A DNA stretch of 64,000 nucleotides from Sphingobacterium cellulitidis (GTDB lineage: Bacteria > Bacteroidota > Bacteroidia > Sphingobacteriales > Sphingobacteriaceae), in contig NOUX01000002.1 in NCBI GenBank assembly GCA_002245855.1, positions 124,001 through 188,000 of the forward strand. The letters run 5' to 3'. A program made the translations under genes and the position numbers. Below, piece after piece: positions 35,263 to 44,423 of this stretch. Each line of letters starts with the position of its first letter. Position 1 is the stretch's first letter. The notes beneath the pieces are model-generated. The model saw only the letters and a list, made by a program, of their open reading frames with translations. It was not told the origin of the DNA and searched no databases.

Positions 35263-37038
35263 ATGGAGGAAAATCTTAGACTATTTGACCTTGCATTAAG
35301 GCAAGTAACGCTATTCCCGGGCCTGAATATGTTCTCGCATAAAAAGGAAGGAGAATGGAAAACTCTGACTTCTGAGGAGTTTTTAGAAAAAGTAAATGCC
35401 CTTTCCAAAGGCTTAATCGAATTGGGAGTAAAACCCAATGACAAGGTTGGATTGATTGCAGATAGCAGTATCGAATGGCATATTGTTGATTTTGCCATCC
35501 AACAAATCGGTGCCGTAGTAGTGGCAATTTATCCTAACATCAGTGATACTGATTATCAGTTTATTTTCAATGATGCAGAAATAAAACTTTGCATCGTGAG
35601 CACAAAAAGTCTCTATAAACGTCTTACCGAATTAACAGACTCAATTTACACCTTGAAGTATATCTTCTGTATTGAAAAGCATGAGGATGTACGAAATTGG
35701 GAAGAACTAAATAAGGTAGGAGAACATATTGCAGATTCGAAAATTGAGGAATTAAGAGCACGGGTTAAGCATACTGACTTGGCAACTTTAATATATACCT
35801 CCGGAACGACTGGAAAACCAAAGGGTGTAATGCTAACGCATCATAACATTATTTCGAATGTTGAAGCTGCTCGTGAGATAACTCCATGTAAAGCCTATGA
35901 CCGCGCATTAACCTTTCTTCCACCCTGCCATGCTTATGAAAGAATGGTTATTTATACTTACTTGTATATTGGGATCACCGTTCATATTGCTGAATCCTTG
36001 GATAAAATCGGACAAAATATTACCGAGGTAAAACCTCATATCATGACTGCAGTTCCTCGGATTTTGGAGAAAGTGTATGAAAAAATCATGAAGACGGGAA
36101 TGGAACTGACTGGCTTTAAACGCAAGATCTTTGATTGGGCGGTTGAAGTCGCAGAACAATATGATCCAAACCCAGAAAAACGCAGTTTTGGATATAATCT
36201 AAAATTAAAGCTTGCTCAGAAATTGGTATTAGACAAATGGTACCAAGCATTGGGGGGACATCTGCTAACTGTAGCTTCAGGAAGTGCATCCTTACAAGCC
36301 AAATTGGCTCGTGTATTTCTTGCTGCTGGAATCCCACTTTATGAGGGCTATGGAATGACAGAAGCTTCGCCTTTGATTTCAGTAAACCATTATCTGAAAG
36401 GAATTCGGATTGGAACAGTTGGCTTAGCAGTAAAATACGTTGAAATAAAACTTGCTGACGATGGGGAAATCTTGGTTAAAGGTCCCAATGTGATGCAAGG
36501 CTATTATAAAAACCCAGAAGAAACTAATAAAACCATTATTGATGGTTGGTTGCATACCGGCGATATAGGAACTTGGGAAGACGAAGTCTTTCTGAAAATT
36601 ATCGACCGAAAGAAAGAAATGTTTAAAATCTCTGGGGGGAAATACGTAGTACCTCAACCTATTGAGAAGAAACTACTGGAATCGAATTATATTGAACAAG
36701 CAATGGTCATTGGTGATGGACAAAAATTTGCCTCTGCATTTATTGTTCCTAACTATTCTCATTTACAAGATTGGTCGAAAAGTGAAGCTCCAGAATTAAA
36801 AGGAATGCCAAAAGATCAATTCCTGACGGAAGCCAAAGTGATTCGTAAAATCAATAAAGAGGTTCAAAATGCTAATCAACATTTTGGAAATTGGGAACAA
36901 ATCAAAAAACCAATTATTCTTCCAGATGAATTCACCATTGAAAATGGAGAACTTACCCCTACCCTGAAAATGAAGAGGAAAGTAATTCTTGAGAAGTACA
37001 AAAAGGAATTCGACCACCTTTATAATGTAGCTGAGTAA
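35263..37038 (+). CDS. Long-chain fatty acid-CoA ligase (AMP-forming)
   Basis: It activates fatty acids as acyl-AMP and then acyl-CoA. The 591-residue product has the AMP-binding P-loop YTSGTTGKPKGV, the YEGYGMTEASP motif, the hinge segment LHTGDIG and the GGKYVVPQPIE region with a catalytic Lys further on. The start at 35263 (MEENLRLFD) matches the usual family N-terminus. Upstream ATG codons fall within the promoter or leader hairpin. It is probably cytoplasmic or membrane-associated. It follows the aromatic degradation genes but has its own promoter. Confidence 0.9.
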   Translation: MEENLRLFDLALRQVTLFPGLNMFSHKKEGEWKTLTSEEFLEKVNALSKGLIELGVKPNDKVGLIADSSIEWHIVDFAIQQIGAVVVAIYPNISDTDYQFIFNDAEIKLCIVSTKSLYKRLTELTDSIYTLKYIFCIEKHEDVRNWEELNKVGEHIADSKIEELRARVKHTDLATLIYTSGTTGKPKGVMLTHHNIISNVEAAREITPCKAYDRALTFLPPCHAYERMVIYTYLYIGITVHIAESLDKIGQNITEVKPHIMTAVPRILEKVYEKIMKTGMELTGFKRKIFDWAVEVAEQYDPNPEKRSFGYNLKLKLAQKLVLDKWYQALGGHLLTVASGSASLQAKLARVFLAAGIPLYEGYGMTEASPLISVNHYLKGIRIGTVGLAVKYVEIKLADDGEILVKGPNVMQGYYKNPEETNKTIIDGWLHTGDIGTWEDEVFLKIIDRKKEMFKISGGKYVVPQPIEKKLLESNYIEQAMVIGDGQKFASAFIVPNYSHLQDWSKSEAPELKGMPKDQFLTEAKVIRKINKEVQNANQHFGNWEQIKKPIILPDEFTIENGELTPTLKMKRKVILEKYKKEFDHLYNVAE

Positions 37039-37148
37039 TATTCATAAAAAATTTATCTTTCTTATCCTAGGTCAACATTTAGTTAACCTTAGAGTTCTAC
37101 TTTTACAGAATAATAAAAACTATAATTTTACAATTTTGTTGATTGGAT

Positions 37149-37466
37149 ATGAAAGATAAATTTATCAACCTACCTCTAAAGAAAAACGAAGAAATAAGCC
37201 GATTTGAACTAGATGTTGATGGTCATATTGCCTTTATAGATTATAAGGAGACCAGTAGTACCATCGCATTAATCCATACCGAAGCTCCTCCTGAATTAGC
37301 AGGTAGCGGAGCGGCAGCAGCATTGGTAGAAAAAACGCTGCATTATATCAAAGATTCAGGCAAAACAGTATCACCTTACTGTCCCTATGTATTGGCATTT
37401 ATTAAGAAAAATCCAGAATGGAAAGAATTGGTATCTCCAAGATTTCCTAACTATAACGAACTGTAA
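37149..37466 (+). CDS. Small GNAT-like N-acetyltransferase
   Basis: The 105-residue protein matches the short GCN5-related acetyltransferase group (YidJ/GCN5-rel CG type). The conserved segment is PPELAGSGAAAALVEKTLHY, which forms the acetyl-CoA loop, followed by the PYCPYVLAFIKKNPEW motif. Its acceptor is unknown. ATG at 37149 was chosen; a TTG two codons earlier is possible. It has a strong terminator after it. Confidence 0.82.
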   Translation: MKDKFINLPLKKNEEISRFELDVDGHIAFIDYKETSSTIALIHTEAPPELAGSGAAAALVEKTLHYIKDSGKTVSPYCPYVLAFIKKNPEWKELVSPRFPNYNEL

Positions 37467-37491
37467 ACAATACTTTTAAGTATAATTTTAT

Positions 37492-37538
37492 AACAATAAA
37501 AAGGTCGCCTATCCAAGATTGGCGACCTTTTTATTGTT
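37492..37538 (+). terminator. Long intrinsic terminator after the GNAT gene
   Basis: An 18-bp perfect stem (37492-37509 with 37521-37538) has an 11-nt loop. The T-run lies inside its distal arm. Confidence 0.85.
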
Positions 37539-37556
37539 ATTTGAATTCAAAAAGGA

Positions 37557-37578
37557 GGTGCAGCTTTTCAGCTGCACC
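37557..37578 (-). terminator. Terminator of the SusCD-TlpA locus
   Basis: On the minus strand a 9-bp stem is capped by a GAAA tetraloop (GGTGCAGCT and AGCTGCACC), followed by TCCTTTTT. It lies 24 nt after the TlpA-like gene stop. Confidence 0.85.
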
Positions 37579-37601
37579 AAGCAATTATTATTAACAACAA
37601 A

Positions 37602-38936
37602 CTATTTTTTGATCCAAGTATCCAGAAGCATTCTAAGCTTAGGATCCGAGGGTCTTGGACTATCAGCGGAGATAAGATTCCCATTTTTATCCATCAATAT
37701 ATAACGAGGGATAGCATTGACTTTATAAGCAGTTGAAAGAGGATTATTAGGTCCTGCATGCAATTGAATACCTTTCGGCTTTTTTTCCTGCATATATTCC
37801 AGCCATTTTGCTTTATCCTGATCCGTTGAAATTCCTAAGAAGGCTACAGTTTTATCCTTATAATCTTCATTTAGTTTTTCCCAATGAGGCTCCTCAGCGC
37901 GACAAGGTCCGCACCATGTAGCCCATAAATCCAATAACACAACTTTGCCTTTCAGATCTTTTAAACTGACTACTTTATCATTCAAATCCTTGAAGCTAAA
38001 GTTAAATCCAGGAACACCCTCCTTCGTTTCAGCTAACCTCATTTCAATGGCTTGTGTCCTAGCCTTCTGTTCTTCCAAAACTAAATTTTGTTTGTTTTTA
38101 TCCAACAATTTAAGATAGTCTTCCATCGAATTTAATCGCTCAGCATAGTTTAAGAAATACTGACCTTTCAAGACTTGATTTGGGATACTACTTAATAGGT
38201 TTTCTAAATTATACTCCTTTAATCCTTGATTTTTGAACATCACCAGGCTATTCAAGAAACGGTCACCAAATGGATATTTTAATAACCAATCCGTCATATA
38301 CTCATCAGCTTTGAAATCCATGTAGTAATCGCTGTATTCTTCTTTGCTAGGATGTGCCGAATGGGGTATATATAAAAAATTGATAGCATAAAAAGCAAGA
38401 TCAGTCTTTACTATCTGTTCAAATTGTTTATCGAATTCTTTGTTTCCCGTCTTCGGATCCTTACTCAAATCCTTAATATTCGAAGCAATCTCCTCCAATT
38501 CAGGGAAGAAGTCTACATAAGTACTATTTCCTAAAGTGAGTGCCTTGGTTTGAATGTTTTTAACCGCAGTTTCCCATTGATATAGGGCATCGTTTTCCTT
38601 ACTGTTACTTTTTATTAATTTATATCCATCGGCATCTGCACGTACTTCCAAATCTTCATTTCCACGGAAGTATAATTTATTGATTCCCTGTGTCATTATG
38701 GAGGAACCATAACCAAAGCAATAGAAGCCTTCATATTCTGGAGTAAACCTGAAGGCAAATCTACCTTGGGCATCCGGAACTGATGAAGCTACTTCGAGCA
38801 TCCTACCATTTATTACTTTGTATAAAAACATCTTTTTAAATTTCCCAGGCTCTATAGTTCCGGAAATGTTACTCACTTGTGCCCAAGAACTTAAGGACAA
38901 GAAAATAAGGAATATGGTTGTTAGTATTCTTTTCAT
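37602..38936 (-). CDS. TlpA/ResA-like thiol-disulfide oxidoreductase
   Basis: The 444-residue secreted protein has a signal peptide (about 1-19). The N-terminal region is DUF4369-like (about 20-120), the middle is helical (about 125-300), and a C-terminal thioredoxin fold (about 315-444) carries the redox motif WCGPC in LWATWCGPCRAEEPHW. It probably reduces or oxidises disulfides or thioether partners in the periplasm. It is the last gene of the SusCD locus, 25 nt after the aspartic protease gene, which suggests that a disulfide-containing or metal/haem ligand is processed there. That is inference from context. Confidence 0.88.
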   Translation of the reverse strand: MKRILTTIFLIFLSLSSWAQVSNISGTIEPGKFKKMFLYKVINGRMLEVASSVPDAQGRFAFRFTPEYEGFYCFGYGSSIMTQGINKLYFRGNEDLEVRADADGYKLIKSNSKENDALYQWETAVKNIQTKALTLGNSTYVDFFPELEEIASNIKDLSKDPKTGNKEFDKQFEQIVKTDLAFYAINFLYIPHSAHPSKEEYSDYYMDFKADEYMTDWLLKYPFGDRFLNSLVMFKNQGLKEYNLENLLSSIPNQVLKGQYFLNYAERLNSMEDYLKLLDKNKQNLVLEEQKARTQAIEMRLAETKEGVPGFNFSFKDLNDKVVSLKDLKGKVVLLDLWATWCGPCRAEEPHWEKLNEDYKDKTVAFLGISTDQDKAKWLEYMQEKKPKGIQLHAGPNNPLSTAYKVNAIPRYILMDKNGNLISADSPRPSDPKLRMLLDTWIKK

Positions 38937-38961
38937 AGAATTATTGCTTATAGGTGAATTG

Positions 38962-40440
38962 TTAAATATTTATGGTTGATCCATCCTGAAATAGAATGGT
39001 AATAGTTTCATTTTTCGCCTTATCTAGAAGACCTTGTAAGGACTCTTTTTTCTGGATTAATTGGTCTGTAGGGATTCCCATAATCTCTTTGATAGGTAGA
39101 CCTATTTTTTCATGAACTTCTGATCTTGCGGGGTCAGTCAAGACTTGGAGTTCAGCTTTTTGATTCCAGCCCAAAACGGTTGATCGAATCAGGAAATCGA
39201 AAGGTAGATCGTGAAGTTTATTGGGGCTGAAATGTATTTCACTTTCAGCGATATTGATCCATAAATTATGCCTAGAGATATATCTATTTCCGATAGAACC
39301 CGATTCAGGTGGGCTCCAATTTTGATTAGCAGACGAACCAGCCATCAAGGAGACAGGCATATTTTCCGAAGGAGCTAAACCATTCAAATGAAATGCAGCC
39401 GCTTTTCCGTAAAAGGTTGGTGTATTGATTCCAAAACTTAAGGTATTGGTTTGGCCATCAGGCTTAAAGCCGCTAACCAATAAGCGATTTTTCAAAACAA
39501 AAGGTCTGAAACAAATTAAGCTATAGGAAGCTCCGGTATCAAAAATAAATCGTCCTTCAGCCTTTTTTCCTGCTACCAATTCTAAGGTTGCAGGGATTTC
39601 AATTAAACTGAACGGTAAAGAAATTGGTACTAGCCTTCCATTTTTCGGGTACTCTATGGCACCAAAATCATAGAGATTAATCTTATTCTCATCGTAATTT
39701 ATTTCTGTTAAAAACCTTTTCAATAAATTGTTCCCGATTATTCCATCAGTATTTTTTTCATCATGCGAAGGAAAAATAGCGATGCTCATATCATCCATTT
39801 CCAAATCAGCAATGCGTACTTTATTTTGATCAGAAACCTGGATTTGTTGATTTCCTCCTACCACCGAGGCATTGTTGGTTCGAGAAATATTTAAGTTTAA
39901 GGTTTTTGCTAACCCTTCATTAATTGCCATACCATCTGCTCCAGTATCAAATAGAAGCTTTAGTGGATTTGGATGATTATTGATATATACCTTCATGATA
40001 ATCGAACCGGCATGGTTTTCAAAAGGTATGCTTGCTCTCAACTTTGCCTTTGGCAATCGAGTCATACCATATAAGCGATCGAAAAGATCAATGTGCTTTA
40101 TTTTCCCTTCCGAATTCAGATGTAAAATGCTACTATCAGATTTACCATCATTATTAAGGAAGACCAAGGTTAGTTGTTTGGATTCTGCTTTTGAAGTCGT
40201 TGGTAATTTCTGAATAGATTTAACTGAATATTTAGTCAGGATTTGTTCCAATCGGGATTGCGCTGACTCATTGGTATTCCCAGCAATAGAGAAATTCTCT
40301 GCTAGAATTTTCTCCAGACCGGTTTTATTTTTTGATAGGAATGCTTGCTCTAGTAATGCACGAAAATCCTGTCCAAAACTAGGAGTTGTCAAACCAAATG
40401 AAATCAGAAAAGAGAAAAGTATTTTTTGATACTTAGACAT
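38962..40440 (-). CDS. Retropepsin-like aspartic protease, two Asp-Thr-Gly motifs
   Basis: A 492-residue secreted protein with a signal peptide (about 1-23). Two retropepsin-like halves are visible: LLFDTGADGMAIN (about 165) and FIFDTGASYSLI (about 305), each with the catalytic Asp-Thr-Gly. In pepsin-like enzymes two such halves form one active site, so a single chain could be active. The C-terminal 90 residues resemble a PDZ-like domain (KIGLPIKEIMGIPTDQLI). It is encoded 182 nt after the PKD-like gene and just before the TlpA-type gene, a likely peptide-processing pair of this locus. Confidence 0.87.
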   Translation of the reverse strand: MSKYQKILFSFLISFGLTTPSFGQDFRALLEQAFLSKNKTGLEKILAENFSIAGNTNESAQSRLEQILTKYSVKSIQKLPTTSKAESKQLTLVFLNNDGKSDSSILHLNSEGKIKHIDLFDRLYGMTRLPKAKLRASIPFENHAGSIIMKVYINNHPNPLKLLFDTGADGMAINEGLAKTLNLNISRTNNASVVGGNQQIQVSDQNKVRIADLEMDDMSIAIFPSHDEKNTDGIIGNNLLKRFLTEINYDENKINLYDFGAIEYPKNGRLVPISLPFSLIEIPATLELVAGKKAEGRFIFDTGASYSLICFRPFVLKNRLLVSGFKPDGQTNTLSFGINTPTFYGKAAAFHLNGLAPSENMPVSLMAGSSANQNWSPPESGSIGNRYISRHNLWINIAESEIHFSPNKLHDLPFDFLIRSTVLGWNQKAELQVLTDPARSEVHEKIGLPIKEIMGIPTDQLIQKKESLQGLLDKAKNETITILFQDGSTINI

Positions 40441-40492
40441 AAGCGTATTGAAAGACTAATGTTTTGTATTTATGGTTCTTTCTAAGGTTGGC

Positions 40493-40520
40493 GGAACAAT
40501 CCCCATTCGGGAATTGCTCC
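40493..40520 (-). other. Intergenic mRNA hairpin before the protease gene
   Basis: On the minus strand, GGAGCAATTCCC and GGGGATTGTTCC pair over 12 bp with two G-U pairs and a GAAT loop. On the plus strand these two pairs would be A-C mismatches, so selection on minus-strand RNA is indicated. No U-tract follows, so this is more likely a processing or stability element than a terminator. Confidence 0.6.
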
Positions 40521-40622
40521 TTCCAACTAGACTTGGTTACATGTTAAATAAAATCACTAACTGTTAATTAAATCTTTATTTGACGTGGTCATCCAAATTA
40601 TTATGCAATATTTGAGTTTTAC

Positions 40623-42200
40623 CTATGGATTTAGATCTGTATACTGTATATCTTTTACTATCCCGAATCCACTCATTGGTTTGATAGTTTCTTTTAGGTC
40701 ACCCATTAATCCTTGTACATGTAAGAATTCTACTTTACCCGAACTGATTGGATCTTTTTCATCATAAGTCCCTAAAATGACACTATATAACAATGGCTCC
40801 ATCCTTCCCGGATTGGTGAATGCTTGCTGAGAGCTGGTATGCAGAAAAACATAGCGCTCGGACTTTAACATGGAAACTTTTCGACCATTTAGGGTTTTAG
40901 CAACTTTTAGTCTTTTTGCATCGATATCATATTGGTACAATTTATCATTGGCCGTATAGAATAAATATCCATACTTATTATCCAATGCAAAATTGGTTGC
41001 TCCAGCAATATCTGTTAATGTAGAGGTGACATCTAAAATAGAAGTTGGCATAATGGTTCCATCACTGGTAAATGTGAAACGAACTAAAAAGCGTTTGCTA
41101 TCCTTTTTCATAATAGCAACAGCTTGTCCATTTGAAGCCATACTATGTCCGAGATAGATTAAATCCATTCCAGTATTTGCTGGATTGAAATCAGGGATCG
41201 GGGCTGATACTGGAAATGCTCTAGAAGAAAAAGCGTTAAAACGCATGAAAGCCTTTCCTTCTGTATCAAAGATCATTGTATTCATTTGATAATTCGCCAT
41301 TGGCATTGCTACGAATGGGGAAACAGGATATGAAGAACCATCCGCGCGGCTGTTCAAAGGGACATTGTACAGCTTACCAAACAAAAACCCATAAACATAA
41401 ATATTATTATCCTTTATGGCCATGCTTAAGAAATCATCAGCCGCAATAATCTGGTCAGCATATTCTGGAGTACCACCGGATGTTAGGCTCCTAAAAGTAA
41501 AGTCTACTGGATTATAGGTAAAATTGTCTGTTTGATTCACCATATAACTGCGATCACCTGAATTGATAAATAAAGTTGATTTTTGAGCTGATTGAAAGTC
41601 TTTCCGCATCACATAGACTTCCATATTTTTAGGTTCTCCATCAATATTAAATGGACCGCCATCAATAATACTATTCCAATACTGATTTACATCTCGATAA
41701 ACCTTTCCGAAGCTATTCCAATGGTTAGGATCATCTTGAAAATAATCTAAATGAGCTTTTTTGTTTTTATCGGATAAAATAAAGAAGCCGATCTTTCCAA
41801 TTTTGCCATTAATCTTAAGGTAAAAGGAATTTGTCCAGATTCTGCCTGTCGAGGGCTGAGTAATTCTTAAATAACAAGGATAATTCCCTACTTGCATTTT
41901 AGGTACCATTTTTAATTTTGGACCTTCTCCTAAGAATATTTTAGCATTGGTTTGATTTGCCACGTTTTTGTTAAACGCATACCATTCGAATACTAACTCC
42001 TGGGTATTAAATCCAGGATTGTCAGAAATTATTTTTGGTGTAATATTGATTTCTGATCCTAATTCAATTTCTAGTGTATCAGGGAAATTTGTTACCCCCA
42101 ATGTATCTAAGGTGCTATAAGAATAATTCCCAAGATCTTTATTGCAACTAGTCGCAAAAATCAATGCGAAGGAAATTGCAAAGAATATAATTTTTTTCAT
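40623..42200 (-). CDS. PKD-like family lipoprotein
   Basis: A 525-residue lipoprotein. The start was set at 42200 (MKKIIFFAISFALIFATSC), which gives a clear lipobox. The longer reading extends into the upstream DUF4843 gene. The N-terminal part matches the PKD-like family found with SusD proteins (a beta-sandwich, about 40-150). The remainder is beta-rich and may form a propeller-like structure. It is probably exposed on the cell surface as part of the SusCD assembly and may bind ligand. It starts 7 nt after the DUF4843 gene. Confidence 0.85.
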   Translation of the reverse strand: MKKIIFFAISFALIFATSCNKDLGNYSYSTLDTLGVTNFPDTLEIELGSEINITPKIISDNPGFNTQELVFEWYAFNKNVANQTNAKIFLGEGPKLKMVPKMQVGNYPCYLRITQPSTGRIWTNSFYLKINGKIGKIGFFILSDKNKKAHLDYFQDDPNHWNSFGKVYRDVNQYWNSIIDGGPFNIDGEPKNMEVYVMRKDFQSAQKSTLFINSGDRSYMVNQTDNFTYNPVDFTFRSLTSGGTPEYADQIIAADDFLSMAIKDNNIYVYGFLFGKLYNVPLNSRADGSSYPVSPFVAMPMANYQMNTMIFDTEGKAFMRFNAFSSRAFPVSAPIPDFNPANTGMDLIYLGHSMASNGQAVAIMKKDSKRFLVRFTFTSDGTIMPTSILDVTSTLTDIAGATNFALDNKYGYLFYTANDKLYQYDIDAKRLKVAKTLNGRKVSMLKSERYVFLHTSSQQAFTNPGRMEPLLYSVILGTYDEKDPISSGKVEFLHVQGLMGDLKETIKPMSGFGIVKDIQYTDLNP

Positions 42201-42207
42201 GTTGTTC

Positions 42208-42993
42208 TTAATTTGCAAAAGGTCCCATAAAAATTTCGACACCATTTTCGTCGTATTGCGTTCTACCTTCATTTTTCTCTTTATTCAACCAATATTTTAA
42301 ATAGCTTGACCAGTTTAAAATGGAGGTAACAGGCAAGGTATATTTGGTATCATAAATCAGTCTTGGCTCAATTTTCAAGACTTCCAACATCAGCTCTACC
42401 TTTCGTCTGGAATAGGTTCCCAAATAAAACTCGACTAACTGTTTTCCAAAAAATGTGGTCCAAATATGTGGGACTGGGAACTTGTCGTCCAAATAGAATT
42501 GATAGGAAAGTAGATCTTGGTTGGTTAAGTTCTTTTTTATAGCCAAATCAGTTTTGAAATGGTCATTTGGTTTTAAATCCAATTTTAAGAACACTCGATT
42601 AATTTTAATATCCTCAGTACGATGTAAAATGATGGAGATCGTATCAGTAACTCGACCTGCACGTATTTTTGGTTCCGAGACAAAATCATAGTGCACACCT
42701 TTCTTCATAGAAGAGGTATCTGCTGGAACCACCAAAACCGGTCGGTCAGTCTGCGATGGTTGCCCAGTAGTTCGAATTGGGATCAATATTAAAGAATCTG
42801 TAACTGTAGAAGGTGTTAAACCCAGAGAAATCTCCTTCATGAAGCTTTCATATCTGTAATTGTTATATTTTTCTAGAAAGTAAATATTCTCTCCACCTTC
42901 ATTATCCAAATAGGTGGTTAGCGTATCTTCCTTACAGCCTTGAATCGCCAGAAAGGAAAATAAAATCCAAATGTAATTATGTAATTTTTTCAT
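42208..42993 (-). CDS. DUF4843 lipoprotein
   Basis: A 261-residue protein with a lipoprotein signal ending in AIQGC (about residue 20). It matches DUF4843, a beta-sandwich family almost always found next to SusD. The function is unknown, and a surface ligand-binding accessory role is likely. It is 11 nt after susD and 7 nt before the PKD-like gene, so these genes are one operon. Confidence 0.88.
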   Translation of the reverse strand: MKKLHNYIWILFSFLAIQGCKEDTLTTYLDNEGGENIYFLEKYNNYRYESFMKEISLGLTPSTVTDSLILIPIRTTGQPSQTDRPVLVVPADTSSMKKGVHYDFVSEPKIRAGRVTDTISIILHRTEDIKINRVFLKLDLKPNDHFKTDLAIKKNLTNQDLLSYQFYLDDKFPVPHIWTTFFGKQLVEFYLGTYSRRKVELMLEVLKIEPRLIYDTKYTLPVTSILNWSSYLKYWLNKEKNEGRTQYDENGVEIFMGPFAN

Positions 42994-43004
42994 AAGATTA
43001 AATA

Positions 43005-44420
43005 TTATCTGCCTTCAGTTTCTGCCAATGGAATAGGGATGATATAATCCTCAGGTGTCATGATAAAGCTTAAATTGGAAGTGTTTACTGAAAAAATATT
43101 AGCCTTTTGTTTTCTTTTATAATAGAACCATACTTGACCTTCACCGTAGAATTCTTTCATGTATTCTTTGGTTAATTCATTCTCCAAGGTTTCATAATTG
43201 CTGATATCGCCATTAATATTCCTATGCTGTCTTACGGTGTTCAAGTAATTCAGGGCTTCTGTTTGGTCAGTGGTAGATTCAGCAGCGATGTAATACATCT
43301 CAGAAATTCGAATCAAGGGCACCATAAATCGGCTTAAAATTTCTACATCTGGGATATCATCAAACTTCACGAAGGTCCTATAGCCCATACCAGTAGAAGC
43401 AAAAGGCCATGAAAAATTATATCGATAATCTGATTCATTATTTTCATAAATATTGCTGACCAAATTTCCTGAACCGGTAGCTAATATTTGTTCTTCAGAC
43501 AAATTTGAGCCAAAGTAATCTCTCTGGATATCATATAATTTATCATTAAAGACGCTGAAGATTACTTCTGTAAAGAACTTACGATCTGGGTTAGAACCAT
43601 TTCCGGCTATTTTTTGATGTGTTACCCAAGGGAATTTATCTTGCGCAGCTATAACCTGTTTGGCTGCAGCCAAAGCAGCCTCTTTATTTCCAGCCCATTG
43701 CTGTACCCTTGCTTCTAAGGCTACCACAGCATAATAATTAAAGTAATTATTCTTAAATGGAACGTCTGCGGTCAATATAGGGTCGTTCTTTAATAGCTCT
43801 TTAGCTTTTTTGATATCTGCTAAAATATTTGCAATCACCATCTCAGAGCTTAAGAAAGGCTGAATATCTGTACTCAATTTATTGACATATGGAATAGCAG
43901 ACATACCTTTGGTTTCATCGGAATAAGCTGGACCATATAAACGCAATAAATCAAAATGAATAAAGGCGCGAAGACCTGTTGCCTGTCCAATATATTGCGC
44001 TTTATCTTGATCAGTCAACCCATTATTTACAGTCGGCAAAACATTGATCATATCATTGATGTTCGCAATGATGGCATACATGTTCGTCCAGATTCCGGAA
44101 AAAGAATTTTTGACATCTTTTTGCTCATAATTATGCTCTTTTAGATCATAATAATAACCTGAAGTTGTTCCAATTCTAAATCGGTGAGACATCACCTCAA
44201 GGTCTGTCAGGGTCAACTTATTACCATATAATTGGTTTTCTCCCATTTTCAGGTACAGGCCATTAACCACTTCTTCCACACTTGAAGCAGAGTTATAGAC
44301 TTGTTCCTTTGTAAATCTATCCTCTGGTTGGACATCCAGCCATTTTTGGCAAGAACTCATGGTCATCAGACCAAGCAAGCCAAGGAATAGATATGTATAG
44401 CTTTTTGATTTAATTTTCAT
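43005..44420 (-). CDS. SusD/RagB-family surface lipoprotein
   Basis: The partner of the SusC transporter, forming the lid over the channel and holding the ligand. The 471-residue protein has a lipoprotein signal with TMSSC near residue 24. The TPR-rich SusD fold is visible from the N-terminal WLDVQPEDRFTKEQVYNS start. The family's C-terminal segment with YYIAAESTTDQTEALNYLNTV is also present. It starts 3 nt after susC. Ligand type cannot be read from sequence, but the downstream protease and thioredoxin genes argue against a plain polysaccharide. Confidence 0.95.
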   Translation of the reverse strand: MKIKSKSYTYLFLGLLGLMTMSSCQKWLDVQPEDRFTKEQVYNSASSVEEVVNGLYLKMGENQLYGNKLTLTDLEVMSHRFRIGTTSGYYYDLKEHNYEQKDVKNSFSGIWTNMYAIIANINDMINVLPTVNNGLTDQDKAQYIGQATGLRAFIHFDLLRLYGPAYSDETKGMSAIPYVNKLSTDIQPFLSSEMVIANILADIKKAKELLKNDPILTADVPFKNNYFNYYAVVALEARVQQWAGNKEAALAAAKQVIAAQDKFPWVTHQKIAGNGSNPDRKFFTEVIFSVFNDKLYDIQRDYFGSNLSEEQILATGSGNLVSNIYENNESDYRYNFSWPFASTGMGYRTFVKFDDIPDVEILSRFMVPLIRISEMYYIAAESTTDQTEALNYLNTVRQHRNINGDISNYETLENELTKEYMKEFYGEGQVWFYYKRKQKANIFSVNTSNLSFIMTPEDYIIPIPLAETEGR

Positions 44421-44423
44421 GAC

